A stretch of DNA of 64,000 nucleotides from the NCBI RefSeq assembly GCF_900269665.1, contig NZ_LT985361.1, positions 895,361 through 959,360 of the forward strand. The letters run 5' to 3'. Below the pieces are notes generated by a model, which ran no database searches, was not told where the DNA came from, and worked only from the letters and a program-made list of their open reading frames with translations. Shown here piece by piece: positions 1 through 9,403 of the stretch. The translations under genes were made by a program, and so were the position numbers. Every line of letters begins with the position of its first letter. Position 1 is the first letter of the stretch. The DNA comes from Nocardia suismassiliense. GTDB taxonomy: Bacteria; Actinomycetota; Actinomycetes; Mycobacteriales; Mycobacteriaceae.

Positions 1-99
1 TGGTCGACCAGCGGTCATTTGCCCCCTCTATAGTGACTTTCATCACAATTTGGTTTGTATTGCTGCAAGACTCGCAATTCGGACCTTCGCTACGCATGC

Positions 100-138
100 A
101 AAAGCGCCGCGGCCCGGACGAATCCGGAACCGCGGCGC
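100..138 (-). terminator. Rho-independent terminator of the SDR/ALDH unit
   Basis: Inverted repeat GCGCCGCGG (104-112) and CCGCGGCGC (130-138), with an inner CCGGA/TCCGG pairing. Read on the minus strand it is followed by TTTT (103-100). It lies just after the stop codon of the SDR gene. The first 99 bases show no gene. Confidence 0.75.
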
Positions 139-154
139 CGCTGCCGTACCGGGC

Positions 155-988
155 TCAGACGCTGCGTGCCCGATCCTCGTAGGCCTTGCGCTTCTCGGCG
201 TCGACGTCGTCGAGGAACGCGTGACCAGCGCCGAGCGCCCTGGCGATGCCGTCGCCGACCGCGTCCGGCAGCAGGCCGACCACCTGCGAGATGAAGCCCG
301 CCACCGCGGTCACCCTGACCTTCGACTTCGGCGCGACGATCAACCCGACGATGGCGTCGGCGATCTCCTCCGGCTCGGCCGGGCGCAGCAACTTCGGCGC
401 GGTGACGCCCGCACCCAGTTCGGTGTTGGTCAGCGTCGGCAGCACCGAGGAGAAGCGCACCCCGGATTCCCGGTACTCCTCGCGGAGCGTGTCGGTGAAG
501 CCGAGCACCGCGTGCTTGCTCGCGTTGTAGGTGGCCAGGCCGGGGATGTGCGTCTCGCCGGCGAGCGAGGCGATATTGATGACGTGGCCGCTGCCGCGCG
601 GCAGCATCCGGGCCAGACCCAGCTTGGAGCCCAGGATTACGCCGTAGACATTGATGTCCAGGATCCGCCGGGTGATCTGGTCCGGCTCGTCCACCAGCTT
701 GCCGGTCGGCATGATGCCCGCGTTGTTGACCAGCACGTCGATCGGGCCGACGGTGCGCTCGACCTCGTCCAGGAAACTCTCGAACGAGGCGGCCTCGGTG
801 ACATCGAGTTTGCCGTACAGCTCGAAGCCGCGGGCGGTGCCGGACTCCTTCACGGTGGCCTCGTCGATATCGCCGATCGCGACCTTGGCGCCGAGCGCCT
901 GCAGCGCGGTCGCGGTGGCCAGCCCGATGCCGCGGGCGCCGCCGGTGATGACGACGACCTTGCCGCGAATCTTCGAAGTGTCGGTCAC
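155..988 (-). CDS. SDR family NAD(P)-dependent oxidoreductase
   Basis: Classical short-chain dehydrogenase of 277 aa. The Rossmann dinucleotide motif TGGARGIG is at residues 15-22, NNAG at 88-91, the catalytic Ser near 141 and YxxxK at Tyr154/Lys158. The GTG start at 988 overlaps the upstream aldehyde dehydrogenase stop in a GTGA arrangement, so the two are translationally coupled. Pairing with an aldehyde dehydrogenase suggests stepwise oxidation of an alcohol to an acid, but the substrate cannot be read from the sequence. A hairpin terminator follows. The family call is firm, the physiological role open. Confidence 0.93.
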   Translation of the reverse strand: MTDTSKIRGKVVVITGGARGIGLATATALQALGAKVAIGDIDEATVKESGTARGFELYGKLDVTEAASFESFLDEVERTVGPIDVLVNNAGIMPTGKLVDEPDQITRRILDINVYGVILGSKLGLARMLPRGSGHVINIASLAGETHIPGLATYNASKHAVLGFTDTLREEYRESGVRFSSVLPTLTNTELGAGVTAPKLLRPAEPEEIADAIVGLIVAPKSKVRVTAVAGFISQVVGLLPDAVGDGIARALGAGHAFLDDVDAEKRKAYEDRARSV

Positions 989-2601
989 TTGTTGTCTCCC
1001 TTGAGTTTCAGCACAGCGGGAAGGTCGATCCGGCGCAGCCCGCGCGCCCCGGCGGCGCGCATCGCGGCGACGGCGAACAGCAGTTTGGGCATTTTGTAGG
1101 GGAACCAGAACAGTTCCTTTTCCTGGGTCGGCAGCAGCGGGGTGGTGATCGCCTGCTGACGGCAGTACTTGCGGACCCCGTTGGCGCCGCCCCAGCGCGC
1201 GCCGACGCCGGACTGGCCCCAGCCGCCCATCGGCAGGGCGAAGCTGAACAGGTTGACGAAGACGTCGTTGATGTTCACCGCGCCCGCGTTGAGCTGCCGG
1301 GCGATCCGCTCGCCGCGCTCCTTGTCGCCGGTCCACACCGTCGCGGACAGTCCGTAGATCGAATCGTTGGCCAGCCGAACGGCTTCCGCCTCGTCGGCCA
1401 CCTTCATCACCGGCAGGGTCGGGCCGAAGGTCTCCTCGGTGACGCAGGACATGGTGTGGTCGACATCGACGAGCACCGTCGGTTCGAACGCGGTGCCGAA
1501 CCCGGCCCGCTTGCCGCCGGTGAGCACCTTGGCTCCGGCCGCGACGGCCTCGTCGACATGGCGCTGCACGATGGTGGTCTGGTTCTCGTTGGCCAGCGCG
1601 CCGACCTCGTGCTTGGACTCGCGGCCGTCGATGCCCTGGCGCAGCGCCTTGACGTTCGCGGTCAGCTTGGCCACGAACTCGTCGTAGACCGGCGCCTCGA
1701 CGTACACCCGCTCCACCGAGATACACACCTGACCGGAGTTGAACATGCCGCCGAACGCGATGCCGTGCGCGGCCCGATCCACATCCGCGTCGGCTAGCAC
1801 GATGGCCGGGTCCTTGCCGCCGAGCTCCAGGCTGTACGGGACCATGCGCTCGGCGCAGGCCACGGCGATCTTGCGGCCCGTCGCGGTCGAGCCGGTGAAC
1901 TGGACGTAGTCCGCGTTCTCGATGACGGCAGCGCCGGTCGCGGCCGCGCCGGTGACCACCGCGAACACCGGCGGAGCGCCGATTTCGGCCCAGCCCCTTG
2001 CCATTTCGAGCGCGGACAGCGGCGTCACCTCGGACGGCTTCAGGATCACCGCGGCACCCGCGGCCAGCGCGGGGAACACGTCGAGCGCGGGCATGGCGAG
2101 CGGGAAGTTCCACGGCGTGATGACGCCGACGACCGGATACGGCTTGTACGCGGTGGTCAGCTTCTTGACCCTGGCCAGCGGGCTGTGCGGGGACGGATGA
2201 TCGTCCGCGAGGAATTTGGCGGCGCGACGCGCGTAATAACCGAGCAGATCGGTGGCGAACGCGGGATCGATCAGCGAGTCGACGCGCGGCTTGCCCGTCT
2301 CGGACTGCACCACGTCGGCGATGGTGTCGGTGTTGTCGATCAGCCAGTCCTGCAACTTCAGCAGCCATTCCTTGCGGCCGTTCGGGCCGATGGCTTCCCA
2401 TTCCGGCTGGAACAGCCGCAGCTCACGGACCTTGGCCGCCACGTCGTCGGCGCTCATCTCGGGCACCGTCCCGACCACCGCGCCGGTGCCGGGATTGCGC
2501 ACCTCGATGACGGCGGGCGCCTGCTCCGCCGCCTGCTGCGCAGTTGTCTTGCGCGCCGGCGCTTTTTTGGCCGCGCCGGGCGCTGGTTCGGTATTGGTCA
2601 C
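985..2601 (-). CDS. Aldehyde dehydrogenase family protein (succinate-semialdehyde dehydrogenase-like)
   Basis: NAD(P)+-dependent aldehyde dehydrogenase of 538 aa. The Asn of PWNF is at 165, the general base Glu in LELGGK near 259 and the catalytic Cys in GQVCIS near 293. About 30 Ala/Pro/Lys-rich residues precede the fold, and a basic tail of about 50 residues follows it. The start is GTG at 2601 with GGGAGAA a few bases upstream. It is the first gene of a two-gene unit with the SDR and is divergent from a PucR-type regulator, a layout typical of a substrate-induced catabolic pair. The true aldehyde substrate is unknown. Confidence 0.92.
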   Translation of the reverse strand: MTNTEPAPGAAKKAPARKTTAQQAAEQAPAVIEVRNPGTGAVVGTVPEMSADDVAAKVRELRLFQPEWEAIGPNGRKEWLLKLQDWLIDNTDTIADVVQSETGKPRVDSLIDPAFATDLLGYYARRAAKFLADDHPSPHSPLARVKKLTTAYKPYPVVGVITPWNFPLAMPALDVFPALAAGAAVILKPSEVTPLSALEMARGWAEIGAPPVFAVVTGAAATGAAVIENADYVQFTGSTATGRKIAVACAERMVPYSLELGGKDPAIVLADADVDRAAHGIAFGGMFNSGQVCISVERVYVEAPVYDEFVAKLTANVKALRQGIDGRESKHEVGALANENQTTIVQRHVDEAVAAGAKVLTGGKRAGFGTAFEPTVLVDVDHTMSCVTEETFGPTLPVMKVADEAEAVRLANDSIYGLSATVWTGDKERGERIARQLNAGAVNINDVFVNLFSFALPMGGWGQSGVGARWGGANGVRKYCRQQAITTPLLPTQEKELFWFPYKMPKLLFAVAAMRAAGARGLRRIDLPAVLKLKGDNK

Positions 2602-2701
2602 GCTGTTCTCCCACTGACGTTGTGCTGTGAACCGCGTGGGCTGACGGATGTGAGTCAGGCCACTGAACTATGAGAGTGACACAATGTGAGGCGAGATTCT
2701 T

Positions 2702-2723
2702 GGCTCAGTTTGTCAACAGAGCC
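2702..2723. promoter_or_regulatory. Inverted repeat in the ALDH/PucR divergent promoter region
   Basis: GGCTC (2702-2706) and GAGCC (2719-2723) flank 12 bases containing TTTGTCAACA. The repeat lies between the divergent ALDH start (2601) and the regulator start (2760). It is a candidate operator, by position only. Confidence 0.3.
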
Positions 2724-2759
2724 GAGGTAATTTGTGCTCTGAGGACAAATGGAGGCGTC

Positions 2760-4073
2760 GTGACGGCCGCATCACCCGATCGGATCGGACCGAACAGTGA
2801 AGTGGTCCGCGACTGGCTGGCGGAGTACGTCTTCGAGACGATGCGCACCGAGACCCTCGAGCAGATCGTCGCCCGCCTCGACAGTGCCATCATCGCGCGC
2901 GTCCCGGAACTCGCCGACCGGGATGTGCGCCGCGACCTCGCCGCGAGCACTCGCGCGCACGCCAGGGCCGTGCTGAGCGGAATCACCAGTGACACTTTCG
3001 AATACGCGCTGCCCGAGGAGGCGCACGCCTTCGCGCGCACCATCGCCCGGCGCGGCTTCGAACTGCGCATGCTGCTGCGCACCTATCACGTCGGCATGGA
3101 GGCGGTGCTCGACTACATGAGCGAGGCCGTCGATCAGCGGCAGGCGCCGCCGGAGATCGAGCGTGCGGTGATGCTGCGGATGTTCGAGCGCGCGACCAAG
3201 TGGGTCAGCCTGTCGGTCGAGTTGCTCACCGACACCTACATGGAGGAGCGCGAACGCGTCCTGCGGGCCGCGCTCAACCGGCGCACCGAGACCATCCGCG
3301 CGCTGCTGGCCGGTGACGAAGTGGACGTGGACCAGGCCTCGGTCCGGCTCGGCTACCGGCTCACCCAGCGGCATGTCGCCTTCGTGCTGTGGACCGACGA
3401 GAGCGAATCCGGCAGCGGGGACGGGGAAGTCATCGGTGTGCTGGAGCGGGTCGCGGCCAGGGTGGCCGCCGGGATCGGCAACGGCCGGGTGCTCACCGTG
3501 GCCTCCGGGGCCAGCGGCATGTGGGCGTGGGCCGGGCTCGACGACCTGCCCGGTGCCGATTCGCCGCGCAACGAACAGGGACCCGGTGAACCCGGCGCGC
3601 TGGAGCGCATCGCCGCCGGGCTGGTCGAATCCCCGGTCCGGGTCGCCTTCGGCGTGCCCGCCGGACAGGTCGCCGGCTTCCGGCAGAGCCATCGCGAGGC
3701 GGTGGCCGCCAGGCAGGTGGCCGAGCGTGGTCCGGCGGGCACGCCACGGGTGATCGGCTATCGCGAGGTGGAGGTGGCCTACCTGGCCGGCGCCGACGAC
3801 GCGGCGATGCGCGGTCTGATCGGGCGGGAATTGCGCACGCTGTCCGGCACCGACCCGAACGCGGTGCGGCTGCGCGAGACGCTGCACGCCTACCTGAAGA
3901 GCCATCGCAGCCCGGAGGCCACGGCGAAACTACTTGGGGTACATAAGAATACGGTTCGCTACCGGATCCAGCGCATCGAGGGACTGCTGGGTTACCCGAT
4001 CGAGCAGCGCAGCCTGCCGTTGGAGCTCGCCCTCGCCTGCGTCGCCGCATATGGGGTGGCCGCGCTGCCCTGA
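2760..4073 (+). CDS. PucR/CdaR-type transcriptional regulator
   Basis: Regulator of 437 aa. The C-terminal PucR-type helix-turn-helix is clear: SPEATAKLLGVHKNTVRYR sits about 60 residues from the end. The long N-terminal half resembles the RsbRD/GGDEF-like regions of CdaR-type proteins. I chose GTG at 2760 because GGAGG lies at 2751-2755. An ATG at 2670 would add 30 residues of poor composition and has no clear ribosome site. It is divergent from the ALDH-SDR pair, which it probably controls in response to a pathway metabolite. The family is clear; target and ligand are inferred from position. Confidence 0.88.
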   Translation: MTAASPDRIGPNSEVVRDWLAEYVFETMRTETLEQIVARLDSAIIARVPELADRDVRRDLAASTRAHARAVLSGITSDTFEYALPEEAHAFARTIARRGFELRMLLRTYHVGMEAVLDYMSEAVDQRQAPPEIERAVMLRMFERATKWVSLSVELLTDTYMEERERVLRAALNRRTETIRALLAGDEVDVDQASVRLGYRLTQRHVAFVLWTDESESGSGDGEVIGVLERVAARVAAGIGNGRVLTVASGASGMWAWAGLDDLPGADSPRNEQGPGEPGALERIAAGLVESPVRVAFGVPAGQVAGFRQSHREAVAARQVAERGPAGTPRVIGYREVEVAYLAGADDAAMRGLIGRELRTLSGTDPNAVRLRETLHAYLKSHRSPEATAKLLGVHKNTVRYRIQRIEGLLGYPIEQRSLPLELALACVAAYGVAALP

Positions 4074-4081
4074 ATCAGCGA

Positions 4082-4345
4082 TCAGTCGGCCGTCTTCTCG
4101 CCCGCGGCGACTCGGCGCAGCGGCGGATCGGCCGGCGCGACGGCCGGGCGATCGGGTAGGTCCGCCAGCAGTTGGGTGGTGGCCGCGGCGATGGCCGTGA
4201 CGGCCTTGTCGACGGCCGCCTTGGTGGTCGAGCTCAGGCCGGACACACCACCGACCGTGCGCACGTACTGCAGTGCGGCAGCATAGATTTCCTGCTCGGT
4301 CGGGGCAGGGTCCAGGCCGCGAAGGAGGGTGATGTTACTACTCAT
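4082..4345 (-). CDS. DUF2277 domain-containing protein
   Basis: Small protein of 87 aa matching the DUF2277 pattern, with N-terminal ITLLRGLDPAPTEQEIYAAA and then ALQYVRTVGG. A helical stretch (VDKAVTAIAAATTQLL) follows. The biochemical function of the family is unknown. ATG at 4345 is chosen because the conserved region begins right after it; upstream extensions have non-coding composition. It stands alone, convergent with the PucR regulator (8 bp gap) and divergent from the DUF1266 gene. Confidence 0.85.
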   Translation of the reverse strand: MSSNITLLRGLDPAPTEQEIYAAALQYVRTVGGVSGLSSTTKAAVDKAVTAIAAATTQLLADLPDRPAVAPADPPLRRVAAGEKTAD

Positions 4346-4545
4346 GCGAGCACAGTAGCTCTCGCACACGCTGTGCGGCAGAGCAAGAAAACACCCGGAC
4401 CGAAATTCGCGCGGCCCGCCCTGGTGCGTGGCACGGCCTCCGGTGCTCGGGCATGAGCGGGCAAACTCCGGCGCGCCAGCACAGACACGCAGAATTCGTC
4501 CCATTACACAGGCTCTTCCAAGATCTATGGGGAACAATCGGGATC

Positions 4546-5382
4546 ATGCCTGCCCGCGGTGTACCCACGTTGACGACCTTCCCGTACGAGGAGCTGGATC
4601 AGCGCGAAGAGGACCACTGGTCCGGCGCCGCCGTAGCCGATGACGAATTGCGCGCGCTGGCGCTCGGCGCGTTCTACTCCGCGCGCTGGGACGCCTTCCA
4701 CGACGCGCTGCTGCTCGGCCCCGAGCGCGAGCATCCGCTCGGCGACCGGCGCGAGCTCGCCATCGACACGCTCACCGGCGCCTGGGGCATCACCGACGCC
4801 ACCGAGGCCCAAGCCTCCATGGAGCAGTTGCTGGACGGCATGCACGCGCCGCTGTACGCGCTGGTCCATCCGCTGGTGATGGCCTCGATCAACGCCAGCG
4901 AGCGGGACCGGTTCGGCGAGCGCGCCGATCGGCATCGGGCGTTCCTGCGCCAGGTCGGCTCGTTCCGCGGCATGGACAATCCGGAGGCGCTGGTCCGCGA
5001 CTACGACATCTGGTCCCAGGCCATCAAGATCGGCTTCACCGATCACCTCGCCCGCCCGCTGCCCAGCGACATCCACGCGTGGGACCTGGCCCGCGTGGTC
5101 GCGGTCGCCAGGATGGCCTTCACCGCCGGCTACCTCGACGCCGACCTGGCCTGGGACTACCTGGCCCGCGCGCTGCCCATCGCGCAGGCCAAGTACCGCA
5201 ACTGGCGCCAGTTCGGCGACGCCTACCTGACCGGCTGGACCTACTGGCAGGCGTGCGAAGACCTCGCCGAACTGAAGAACGGCGGCGTCGACCGCCGGAT
5301 GGAGCTGCTGCGACTGTGGATCCGTCCGACCAGCCCGTGGCGGCGGATCAGTCTGACCGTGCCGCCGGTAGTGCAACCCTGA
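4546..5382 (+). CDS. DUF1266 domain-containing protein
   Basis: Protein of 278 aa with no signal peptide or membrane segment. The C-terminal half matches DUF1266: SDIHAWDLARVVAVARMAF, then AGYLDADLAWDYLARALPIAQ and WRQFGDAYLTGWTYWQ. Its function is not established. The start is uncertain: ATG at 4546 has no strong ribosome site, and an in-frame ATG at 4453 would add 31 residues without better support. It is convergent with the next gene, with only 4 bp between stop codons. Confidence 0.82.
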   Translation: MPARGVPTLTTFPYEELDQREEDHWSGAAVADDELRALALGAFYSARWDAFHDALLLGPEREHPLGDRRELAIDTLTGAWGITDATEAQASMEQLLDGMHAPLYALVHPLVMASINASERDRFGERADRHRAFLRQVGSFRGMDNPEALVRDYDIWSQAIKIGFTDHLARPLPSDIHAWDLARVVAVARMAFTAGYLDADLAWDYLARALPIAQAKYRNWRQFGDAYLTGWTYWQACEDLAELKNGGVDRRMELLRLWIRPTSPWRRISLTVPPVVQP

Positions 5383-5386
5383 GGCG

Positions 5387-6334
5387 TCAGAGCCCGTCGG
5401 GCAGGGAGCGGAGAATGCCGCGGCCGTAGCGTTGGAACTGCGCGTCGTCGACCATGCCGAGCGAATGCCGCTCGACGAGCAGCTCCCACTCCGAGTACAG
5501 CTGGGCGACCCCGGGATCGGCGGGACCCGCGCCACCGTCGGCGGAGTCGCGCCGCACGGCGAAGTTCACCGCGAGGGTGACGCGTTCGGTGTCGGCACGA
5601 TCGGTACCGGTGAAATGCAGGGTGATGTTGCCGTCGTGCACATCCATCCCGGTCTCACCGCGCGCCGCGCCGATCTCGCCCGCCATCGCGGGCGTGCCGT
5701 CGGTATTGCGGGCCCACAGCACGGCGGGGATGGGTAACTCGTGCGCGTAGCGCTCCCCGGTGCCGATCGAGATGAACAGCAACCGCCCGGTGGTCGCGGC
5801 GAGCAGGCCGGGGCCGGTGCCCGCGGGCGGGCGTGCGGTCGCGATGGCGGTCTCCAGCACGTACTCGTCGGGCGTGACATACCGGTGCAGCGCGGCGATG
5901 GCGGGTTTCGCCTCGCGATGCGGGGCCATCCTGCGCACGGCCCGGTCCACGTCGGCCCGGGTCGGGCCGGATTTGCCCCAGGTGGGGGCCGGCGGGTTCA
6001 AGTCGGGGGCGGCCACGTCGATGCGCTGGGTCGCCAGGATCTGGCCGTTGATCCGGTCCACGATCTCGGTCGCCGCGGGCACGTCGTGCTCGGCGATCAG
6101 CACGGGCAGTGGGGTGCGGTCGGCGGGCACGCCGGTCAGCACGGGTGTGGGGTATCGCAGGTAGATCTCGATGACAACGGCGTCGTCGGCGCGTCGATTC
6201 AACCGGACCTTCAACAGGTCGGTGACCGGTACGTCGAGCACCCGCTCGCCATCGGAGCCAGGCCGCAGGACGATCAATCGCCCGCGCCCGTGACGCACTA
6301 TCGCTGTGGGTGTCCGTAGCTCAACTATGTCCAT
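5387..6334 (-). CDS. Hypothetical protein with PH-like and SHOCT-like segments
   Basis: Protein of 315 aa, not assigned to a named family with confidence. Around residues 165-200 the run GPGLLAATTGRLLFISIG resembles the core strand of bacterial PH-like domains. The last 35 residues (WELLVERHSLGMVDDAQFQR) resemble a SHOCT-type helical hairpin. There is no signal peptide or membrane segment. It is transcribed away from ftsH across a 515-bp gap, in the position where M. tuberculosis relatives carry hpt-side genes. No enzymatic residues are recognised. Confidence 0.75.
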   Translation of the reverse strand: MDIVELRTPTAIVRHGRGRLIVLRPGSDGERVLDVPVTDLLKVRLNRRADDAVVIEIYLRYPTPVLTGVPADRTPLPVLIAEHDVPAATEIVDRINGQILATQRIDVAAPDLNPPAPTWGKSGPTRADVDRAVRRMAPHREAKPAIAALHRYVTPDEYVLETAIATARPPAGTGPGLLAATTGRLLFISIGTGERYAHELPIPAVLWARNTDGTPAMAGEIGAARGETGMDVHDGNITLHFTGTDRADTERVTLAVNFAVRRDSADGGAGPADPGVAQLYSEWELLVERHSLGMVDDAQFQRYGRGILRSLPDGL

Positions 6335-6849
6335 ACCCCCTGCGCTCTGTTGGATTTGCGGTATTCACGGTGCCTTCCGTGGTTACGCTTGCTGCCTCCT
6401 CCAGCTCGTCGGGCACACCGCGGGGGTTGCGTTCGCGGGTCCTCGTCGTGCTGTGCGGGGTGATACTTCGCTGCCTCCTCCGGGCCCGTCGCTCGCCCGC
6501 GCTTTCGGATTCACAGTGCTCGCGGGGCACTCCGGTGGTTAGGCTAGCGACCGCCTTCGTGCCTGTTACTCGCCCTGCGGTGTTGTGTCGTCGCTCACGA
6601 TAGGCCGAACATGCCATGATTGTGACCAGTTGGAGTAACCCGGACCGGGGTCTTCGGGAACCACCGAGGTCCCTCGACCGTTTACCTCTTTAACTGCACC
6701 AGCAGCCGAACTGCGCGATGTATCGACTAGACCGTACGCGGTAACGTGGCATGTCCGCATCCGAACCCTCCCGGAGCCGGACGCGCCCGACGCATCGCTA
6801 GCACGAACCGGAGACACCGGAAAGGACTGGCCGGACCGGCCGACGCTCT
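6335..6849. other. 515-bp intergenic region upstream of ftsH with an imperfect repeat
   Basis: No convincing gene on either strand; the open frames are Arg/Ser/Pro-rich with non-coding composition. Two related segments occur. One is near 6364-6396 (ATTCACGGTGCC, then TGGTTACGCT). The other is near 6507-6547 (ATTCACAGTGCT, then TGGTTAGGCT) and carries an extra GTGC-GCAC hairpin. TAGGCT at 6540-6545 could be a -10 element for ftsH. A CTGCCTCCTCC element also recurs near each. The leader is long and may be regulatory. Confidence 0.4.
6821..6841 (+). promoter_or_regulatory. ftsH ribosome site separated from the start by a hairpin
   Basis: The only purine-rich element before ftsH is AAAGGA at 6821-6826, about 23 bases from ATG 6850. 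GGCCGG (6829-6834) and CCGGCC (6836-6841) lie between and can fold, shortening the effective spacing to roughly 11 bases. This decides the start and may modulate translation. Confidence 0.4.
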
Positions 6850-9258
6850 ATGAACCGCAAGACTGTGTTTCGCACCCTGGCCATAGTCTCGGGCATCTTG
6901 CTCGTGATCTATGCGTTCAGCTATTTCGGAGATGACACGCGCGGCTGGAAGAGCGTCGATACGTCTGTCGCATTGAGCCAGCTGAACGACAAGAGCAACG
7001 TCGAGAACGTTCAGATCGATGATCGTGAACAGCAACTGCGCATCGAACTGAAGAACGGCAACGACGCGACCAGTGGCCAGAAGAAGATCATCGCCAAATA
7101 CCCCGGCGGCAGCGCGAGCGCCGGGCAGGTCTTCGACGCCGTGAAGAACTCCGGCGCCAAGTACAACACCGTGGTCAAGCAGGAGAGCTGGCTCACCCAG
7201 ATCCTGCTGTTCGTCTTGCCGATGATCATTCTGCTCGGCTTGTTCGTCTTCGTCATGGCCCGCATGCAGGGCGGTGGTCGCGGCGGCATGATGGGCTTCG
7301 GTAAGTCCAAGGCCAAGCAGCTGTCCAAGGACATGCCCAAGACCACGTTCGCCGACGTGGCCGGCGCCGACGAGGCCGTCGAAGAGCTCTACGAGATCAA
7401 GGACTTCCTGCAGAACCCGGTCCGCTACCAGGCTCTCGGCGCCAAGATCCCGAAGGGCGTGCTGCTGTACGGCCCGCCCGGCACCGGTAAGACGCTGCTC
7501 GCGCGCGCCGTGGCCGGCGAGGCAGGCGTGCCGTTCTTCACCATCTCCGGCTCGGACTTCGTCGAAATGTTCGTCGGTGTCGGCGCGTCGCGCGTGCGCG
7601 ACCTGTTCGAACAGGCCAAGCAGAACAGTCCGTGCATCATCTTCGTGGACGAGATCGACGCGGTCGGCCGTCAGCGCGGCGCCGGCCTCGGCGGTGGCCA
7701 CGACGAGCGTGAGCAGACGCTGAACCAGTTGCTGGTCGAGATGGACGGCTTCGGTGATCGCACCGGCGTCATCCTGATCGCGGCCACCAACCGCCCCGAC
7801 ATCCTGGACCCCGCGCTGCTGCGTCCCGGCCGCTTCGACCGGCAGATCCCGGTCGGCAACCCCGACCTGGCCGGTCGCCGCGCCATCCTGCGGGTGCACT
7901 CGCAGGGCAAGCCGATCTCGCCCGAGGCCGACCTGGACGGTCTGGCCAAGCGCACCGTCGGCATGTCCGGCGCCGACCTGGCCAACGTGATCAACGAGGC
8001 CGCGCTGCTCACCGCGCGGGAGAACGGCGCCGTCATCACCGGCGACGCGCTCGAGGAGTCGGTGGACCGGGTGGTCGGCGGACCGCGCCGCAAGAGCCGC
8101 ATCATCAGCGAGCACGAGAAGAAGATCACCGCCTACCACGAGGGCGGCCACACCCTGGCCGCCTGGGCGATGCCGGATATCGAGCCGATCTACAAGGTGA
8201 CCATCCTGGCCCGTGGCCGCACCGGCGGCCACGCCATGACGGTGCCCGAGGACGACAAGGGTCTGATGACCCGCTCGGAGATGATCGCCCGCCTGGTGAT
8301 GGCGATGGGCGGCCGCGCGGCCGAGGAACTGGTGTTCCACGAGCCGACCACCGGCGCGTCCTCGGATATCGACCAGGCCACCAAGATCGCTCGCGCGATG
8401 GTGACCGAGTACGGCATGAGCTCGCGCCTCGGCGCGGTGCGCTACGGCCAGGAGGCGGGCGACCCGTTCCTCGGCCGCTCGATGGGCCAGGCTTCGGACT
8501 ACTCGCACGAGGTCGCCGGCGCCATCGACGAGGAGGTGCGCAACCTCATCGAGGCCGCGCACACCGAGGCGTGGGCCATTCTCAACGAGTACCGCGACGT
8601 GCTCGACGTGCTGGCGACGGCGCTGCTCGAGCGGGAGACGTTGCACCGCAAGGAGCTCGAAGGTCTGCTCGCCTCGGTGGAGAAGCGGCCGAGGATCACC
8701 GCGTTCAACGACTTGGGCGACCGCGCTCCGTCGACCAGGCCGCCGGTAAAGACGCCGGGCGAGCTGGCGCTGGAGCGCGGCGAGCCGTGGCCGCCGCCGG
8801 AGCAGATCCCCGCACCGCTGCACGCGGGCGCGGCCAGGGAGAACCAGCCGGCCAACGGCTACCCGGGTGACAGCGGCTACCACGCGCAGCCGCAGTACGG
8901 CTACCCGGCGCCGCCCGCGACCAGCTACCCGACGCCGCACGACCCCGCGCAGGGCGGCTACCCGCAGCGCGGTGGCACGCACGGCTCGCGTCCGGACTAC
9001 GGCGCTCCCGCCGGTTGGTCGGCCCCCGGCTGGCCGCCGCGGGACGAGCAGCAGCCCGGCCAGCCCACCGGCTGGACCGAGCCGCAGCAGCGCCAGGGTT
9101 ACCAGCCGGCCTGGGGCCCGCAGGGTGGCGCACCGGACGGCGGCTACGACCGTGGCAACTACGGCGAGCACCCCGGTTATGAAGAGCCGGGGCACCCGAA
9201 CCCGAACGGCGAGGGTGACAAGAACGAATGGGATGGACCCAACAACGGCCGGCACTGA
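6850..9258 (+). CDS. ftsH: ATP-dependent zinc metalloprotease FtsH
   Basis: Membrane-bound AAA+ protease of 802 aa that extracts and degrades membrane and some cytosolic proteins. Two membrane segments lie near residues 10-28 and 117-138, flanking an extracytoplasmic domain. Walker A GPPGTGKT is at 208-215, Walker B IIFVDEID near 262-269 and the zinc motif HEGGH at 430-434. The core ends near residue 615. The last 180 or so residues are low-complexity, rich in Gly, Tyr, Pro and Gln with recurring GYP units, longer than in many FtsH proteins. folE follows, as in mycobacteria. Confidence 0.97.
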   Translation: MNRKTVFRTLAIVSGILLVIYAFSYFGDDTRGWKSVDTSVALSQLNDKSNVENVQIDDREQQLRIELKNGNDATSGQKKIIAKYPGGSASAGQVFDAVKNSGAKYNTVVKQESWLTQILLFVLPMIILLGLFVFVMARMQGGGRGGMMGFGKSKAKQLSKDMPKTTFADVAGADEAVEELYEIKDFLQNPVRYQALGAKIPKGVLLYGPPGTGKTLLARAVAGEAGVPFFTISGSDFVEMFVGVGASRVRDLFEQAKQNSPCIIFVDEIDAVGRQRGAGLGGGHDEREQTLNQLLVEMDGFGDRTGVILIAATNRPDILDPALLRPGRFDRQIPVGNPDLAGRRAILRVHSQGKPISPEADLDGLAKRTVGMSGADLANVINEAALLTARENGAVITGDALEESVDRVVGGPRRKSRIISEHEKKITAYHEGGHTLAAWAMPDIEPIYKVTILARGRTGGHAMTVPEDDKGLMTRSEMIARLVMAMGGRAAEELVFHEPTTGASSDIDQATKIARAMVTEYGMSSRLGAVRYGQEAGDPFLGRSMGQASDYSHEVAGAIDEEVRNLIEAAHTEAWAILNEYRDVLDVLATALLERETLHRKELEGLLASVEKRPRITAFNDLGDRAPSTRPPVKTPGELALERGEPWPPPEQIPAPLHAGAARENQPANGYPGDSGYHAQPQYGYPAPPATSYPTPHDPAQGGYPQRGGTHGSRPDYGAPAGWSAPGWPPRDEQQPGQPTGWTEPQQRQGYQPAWGPQGGAPDGGYDRGNYGEHPGYEEPGHPNPNGEGDKNEWDGPNNGRH

Positions 9259-9263
9259 AGTAG

Positions 9264-9302
9264 GGCGGCGCTCGCGTGACCTCAGCGGTCGCGCGAGCCG
9301 CC
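9264..9302 (+). terminator. Hairpin between ftsH and folE
   Basis: GGCGG...CTCGCG (9264-9276) pairs with CGCGAGCCGCC (9292-9302), with a 2-base bulge. No T-tract follows. It could be a partial terminator or an RNA-stability element separating ftsH from the folate genes. Confidence 0.4.
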
Positions 9303-9403
9303 GCCTCCGGGCCTATTGCTCGCGCCGTGCGCAGTGACGATTAGGCTCGACCATCGGGGTGCCGAGTAATTGCCGGGACCCGAGATTTTGGAGGTGTCCT
9401 CGA

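Noticed and set aside
5990..6010. GGTTCAAGTC resembling a tRNA T-loop
   Set aside because: No acceptor, D or anticodon arms around it; it lies inside the PH-like protein gene.
6727..9255. Very long open frame antisense to ftsH
   Set aside because: Composition is Val/Leu/Arg-rich with no domain, as expected from the mirror frame of a high-GC gene; ftsH on the plus strand is certain.
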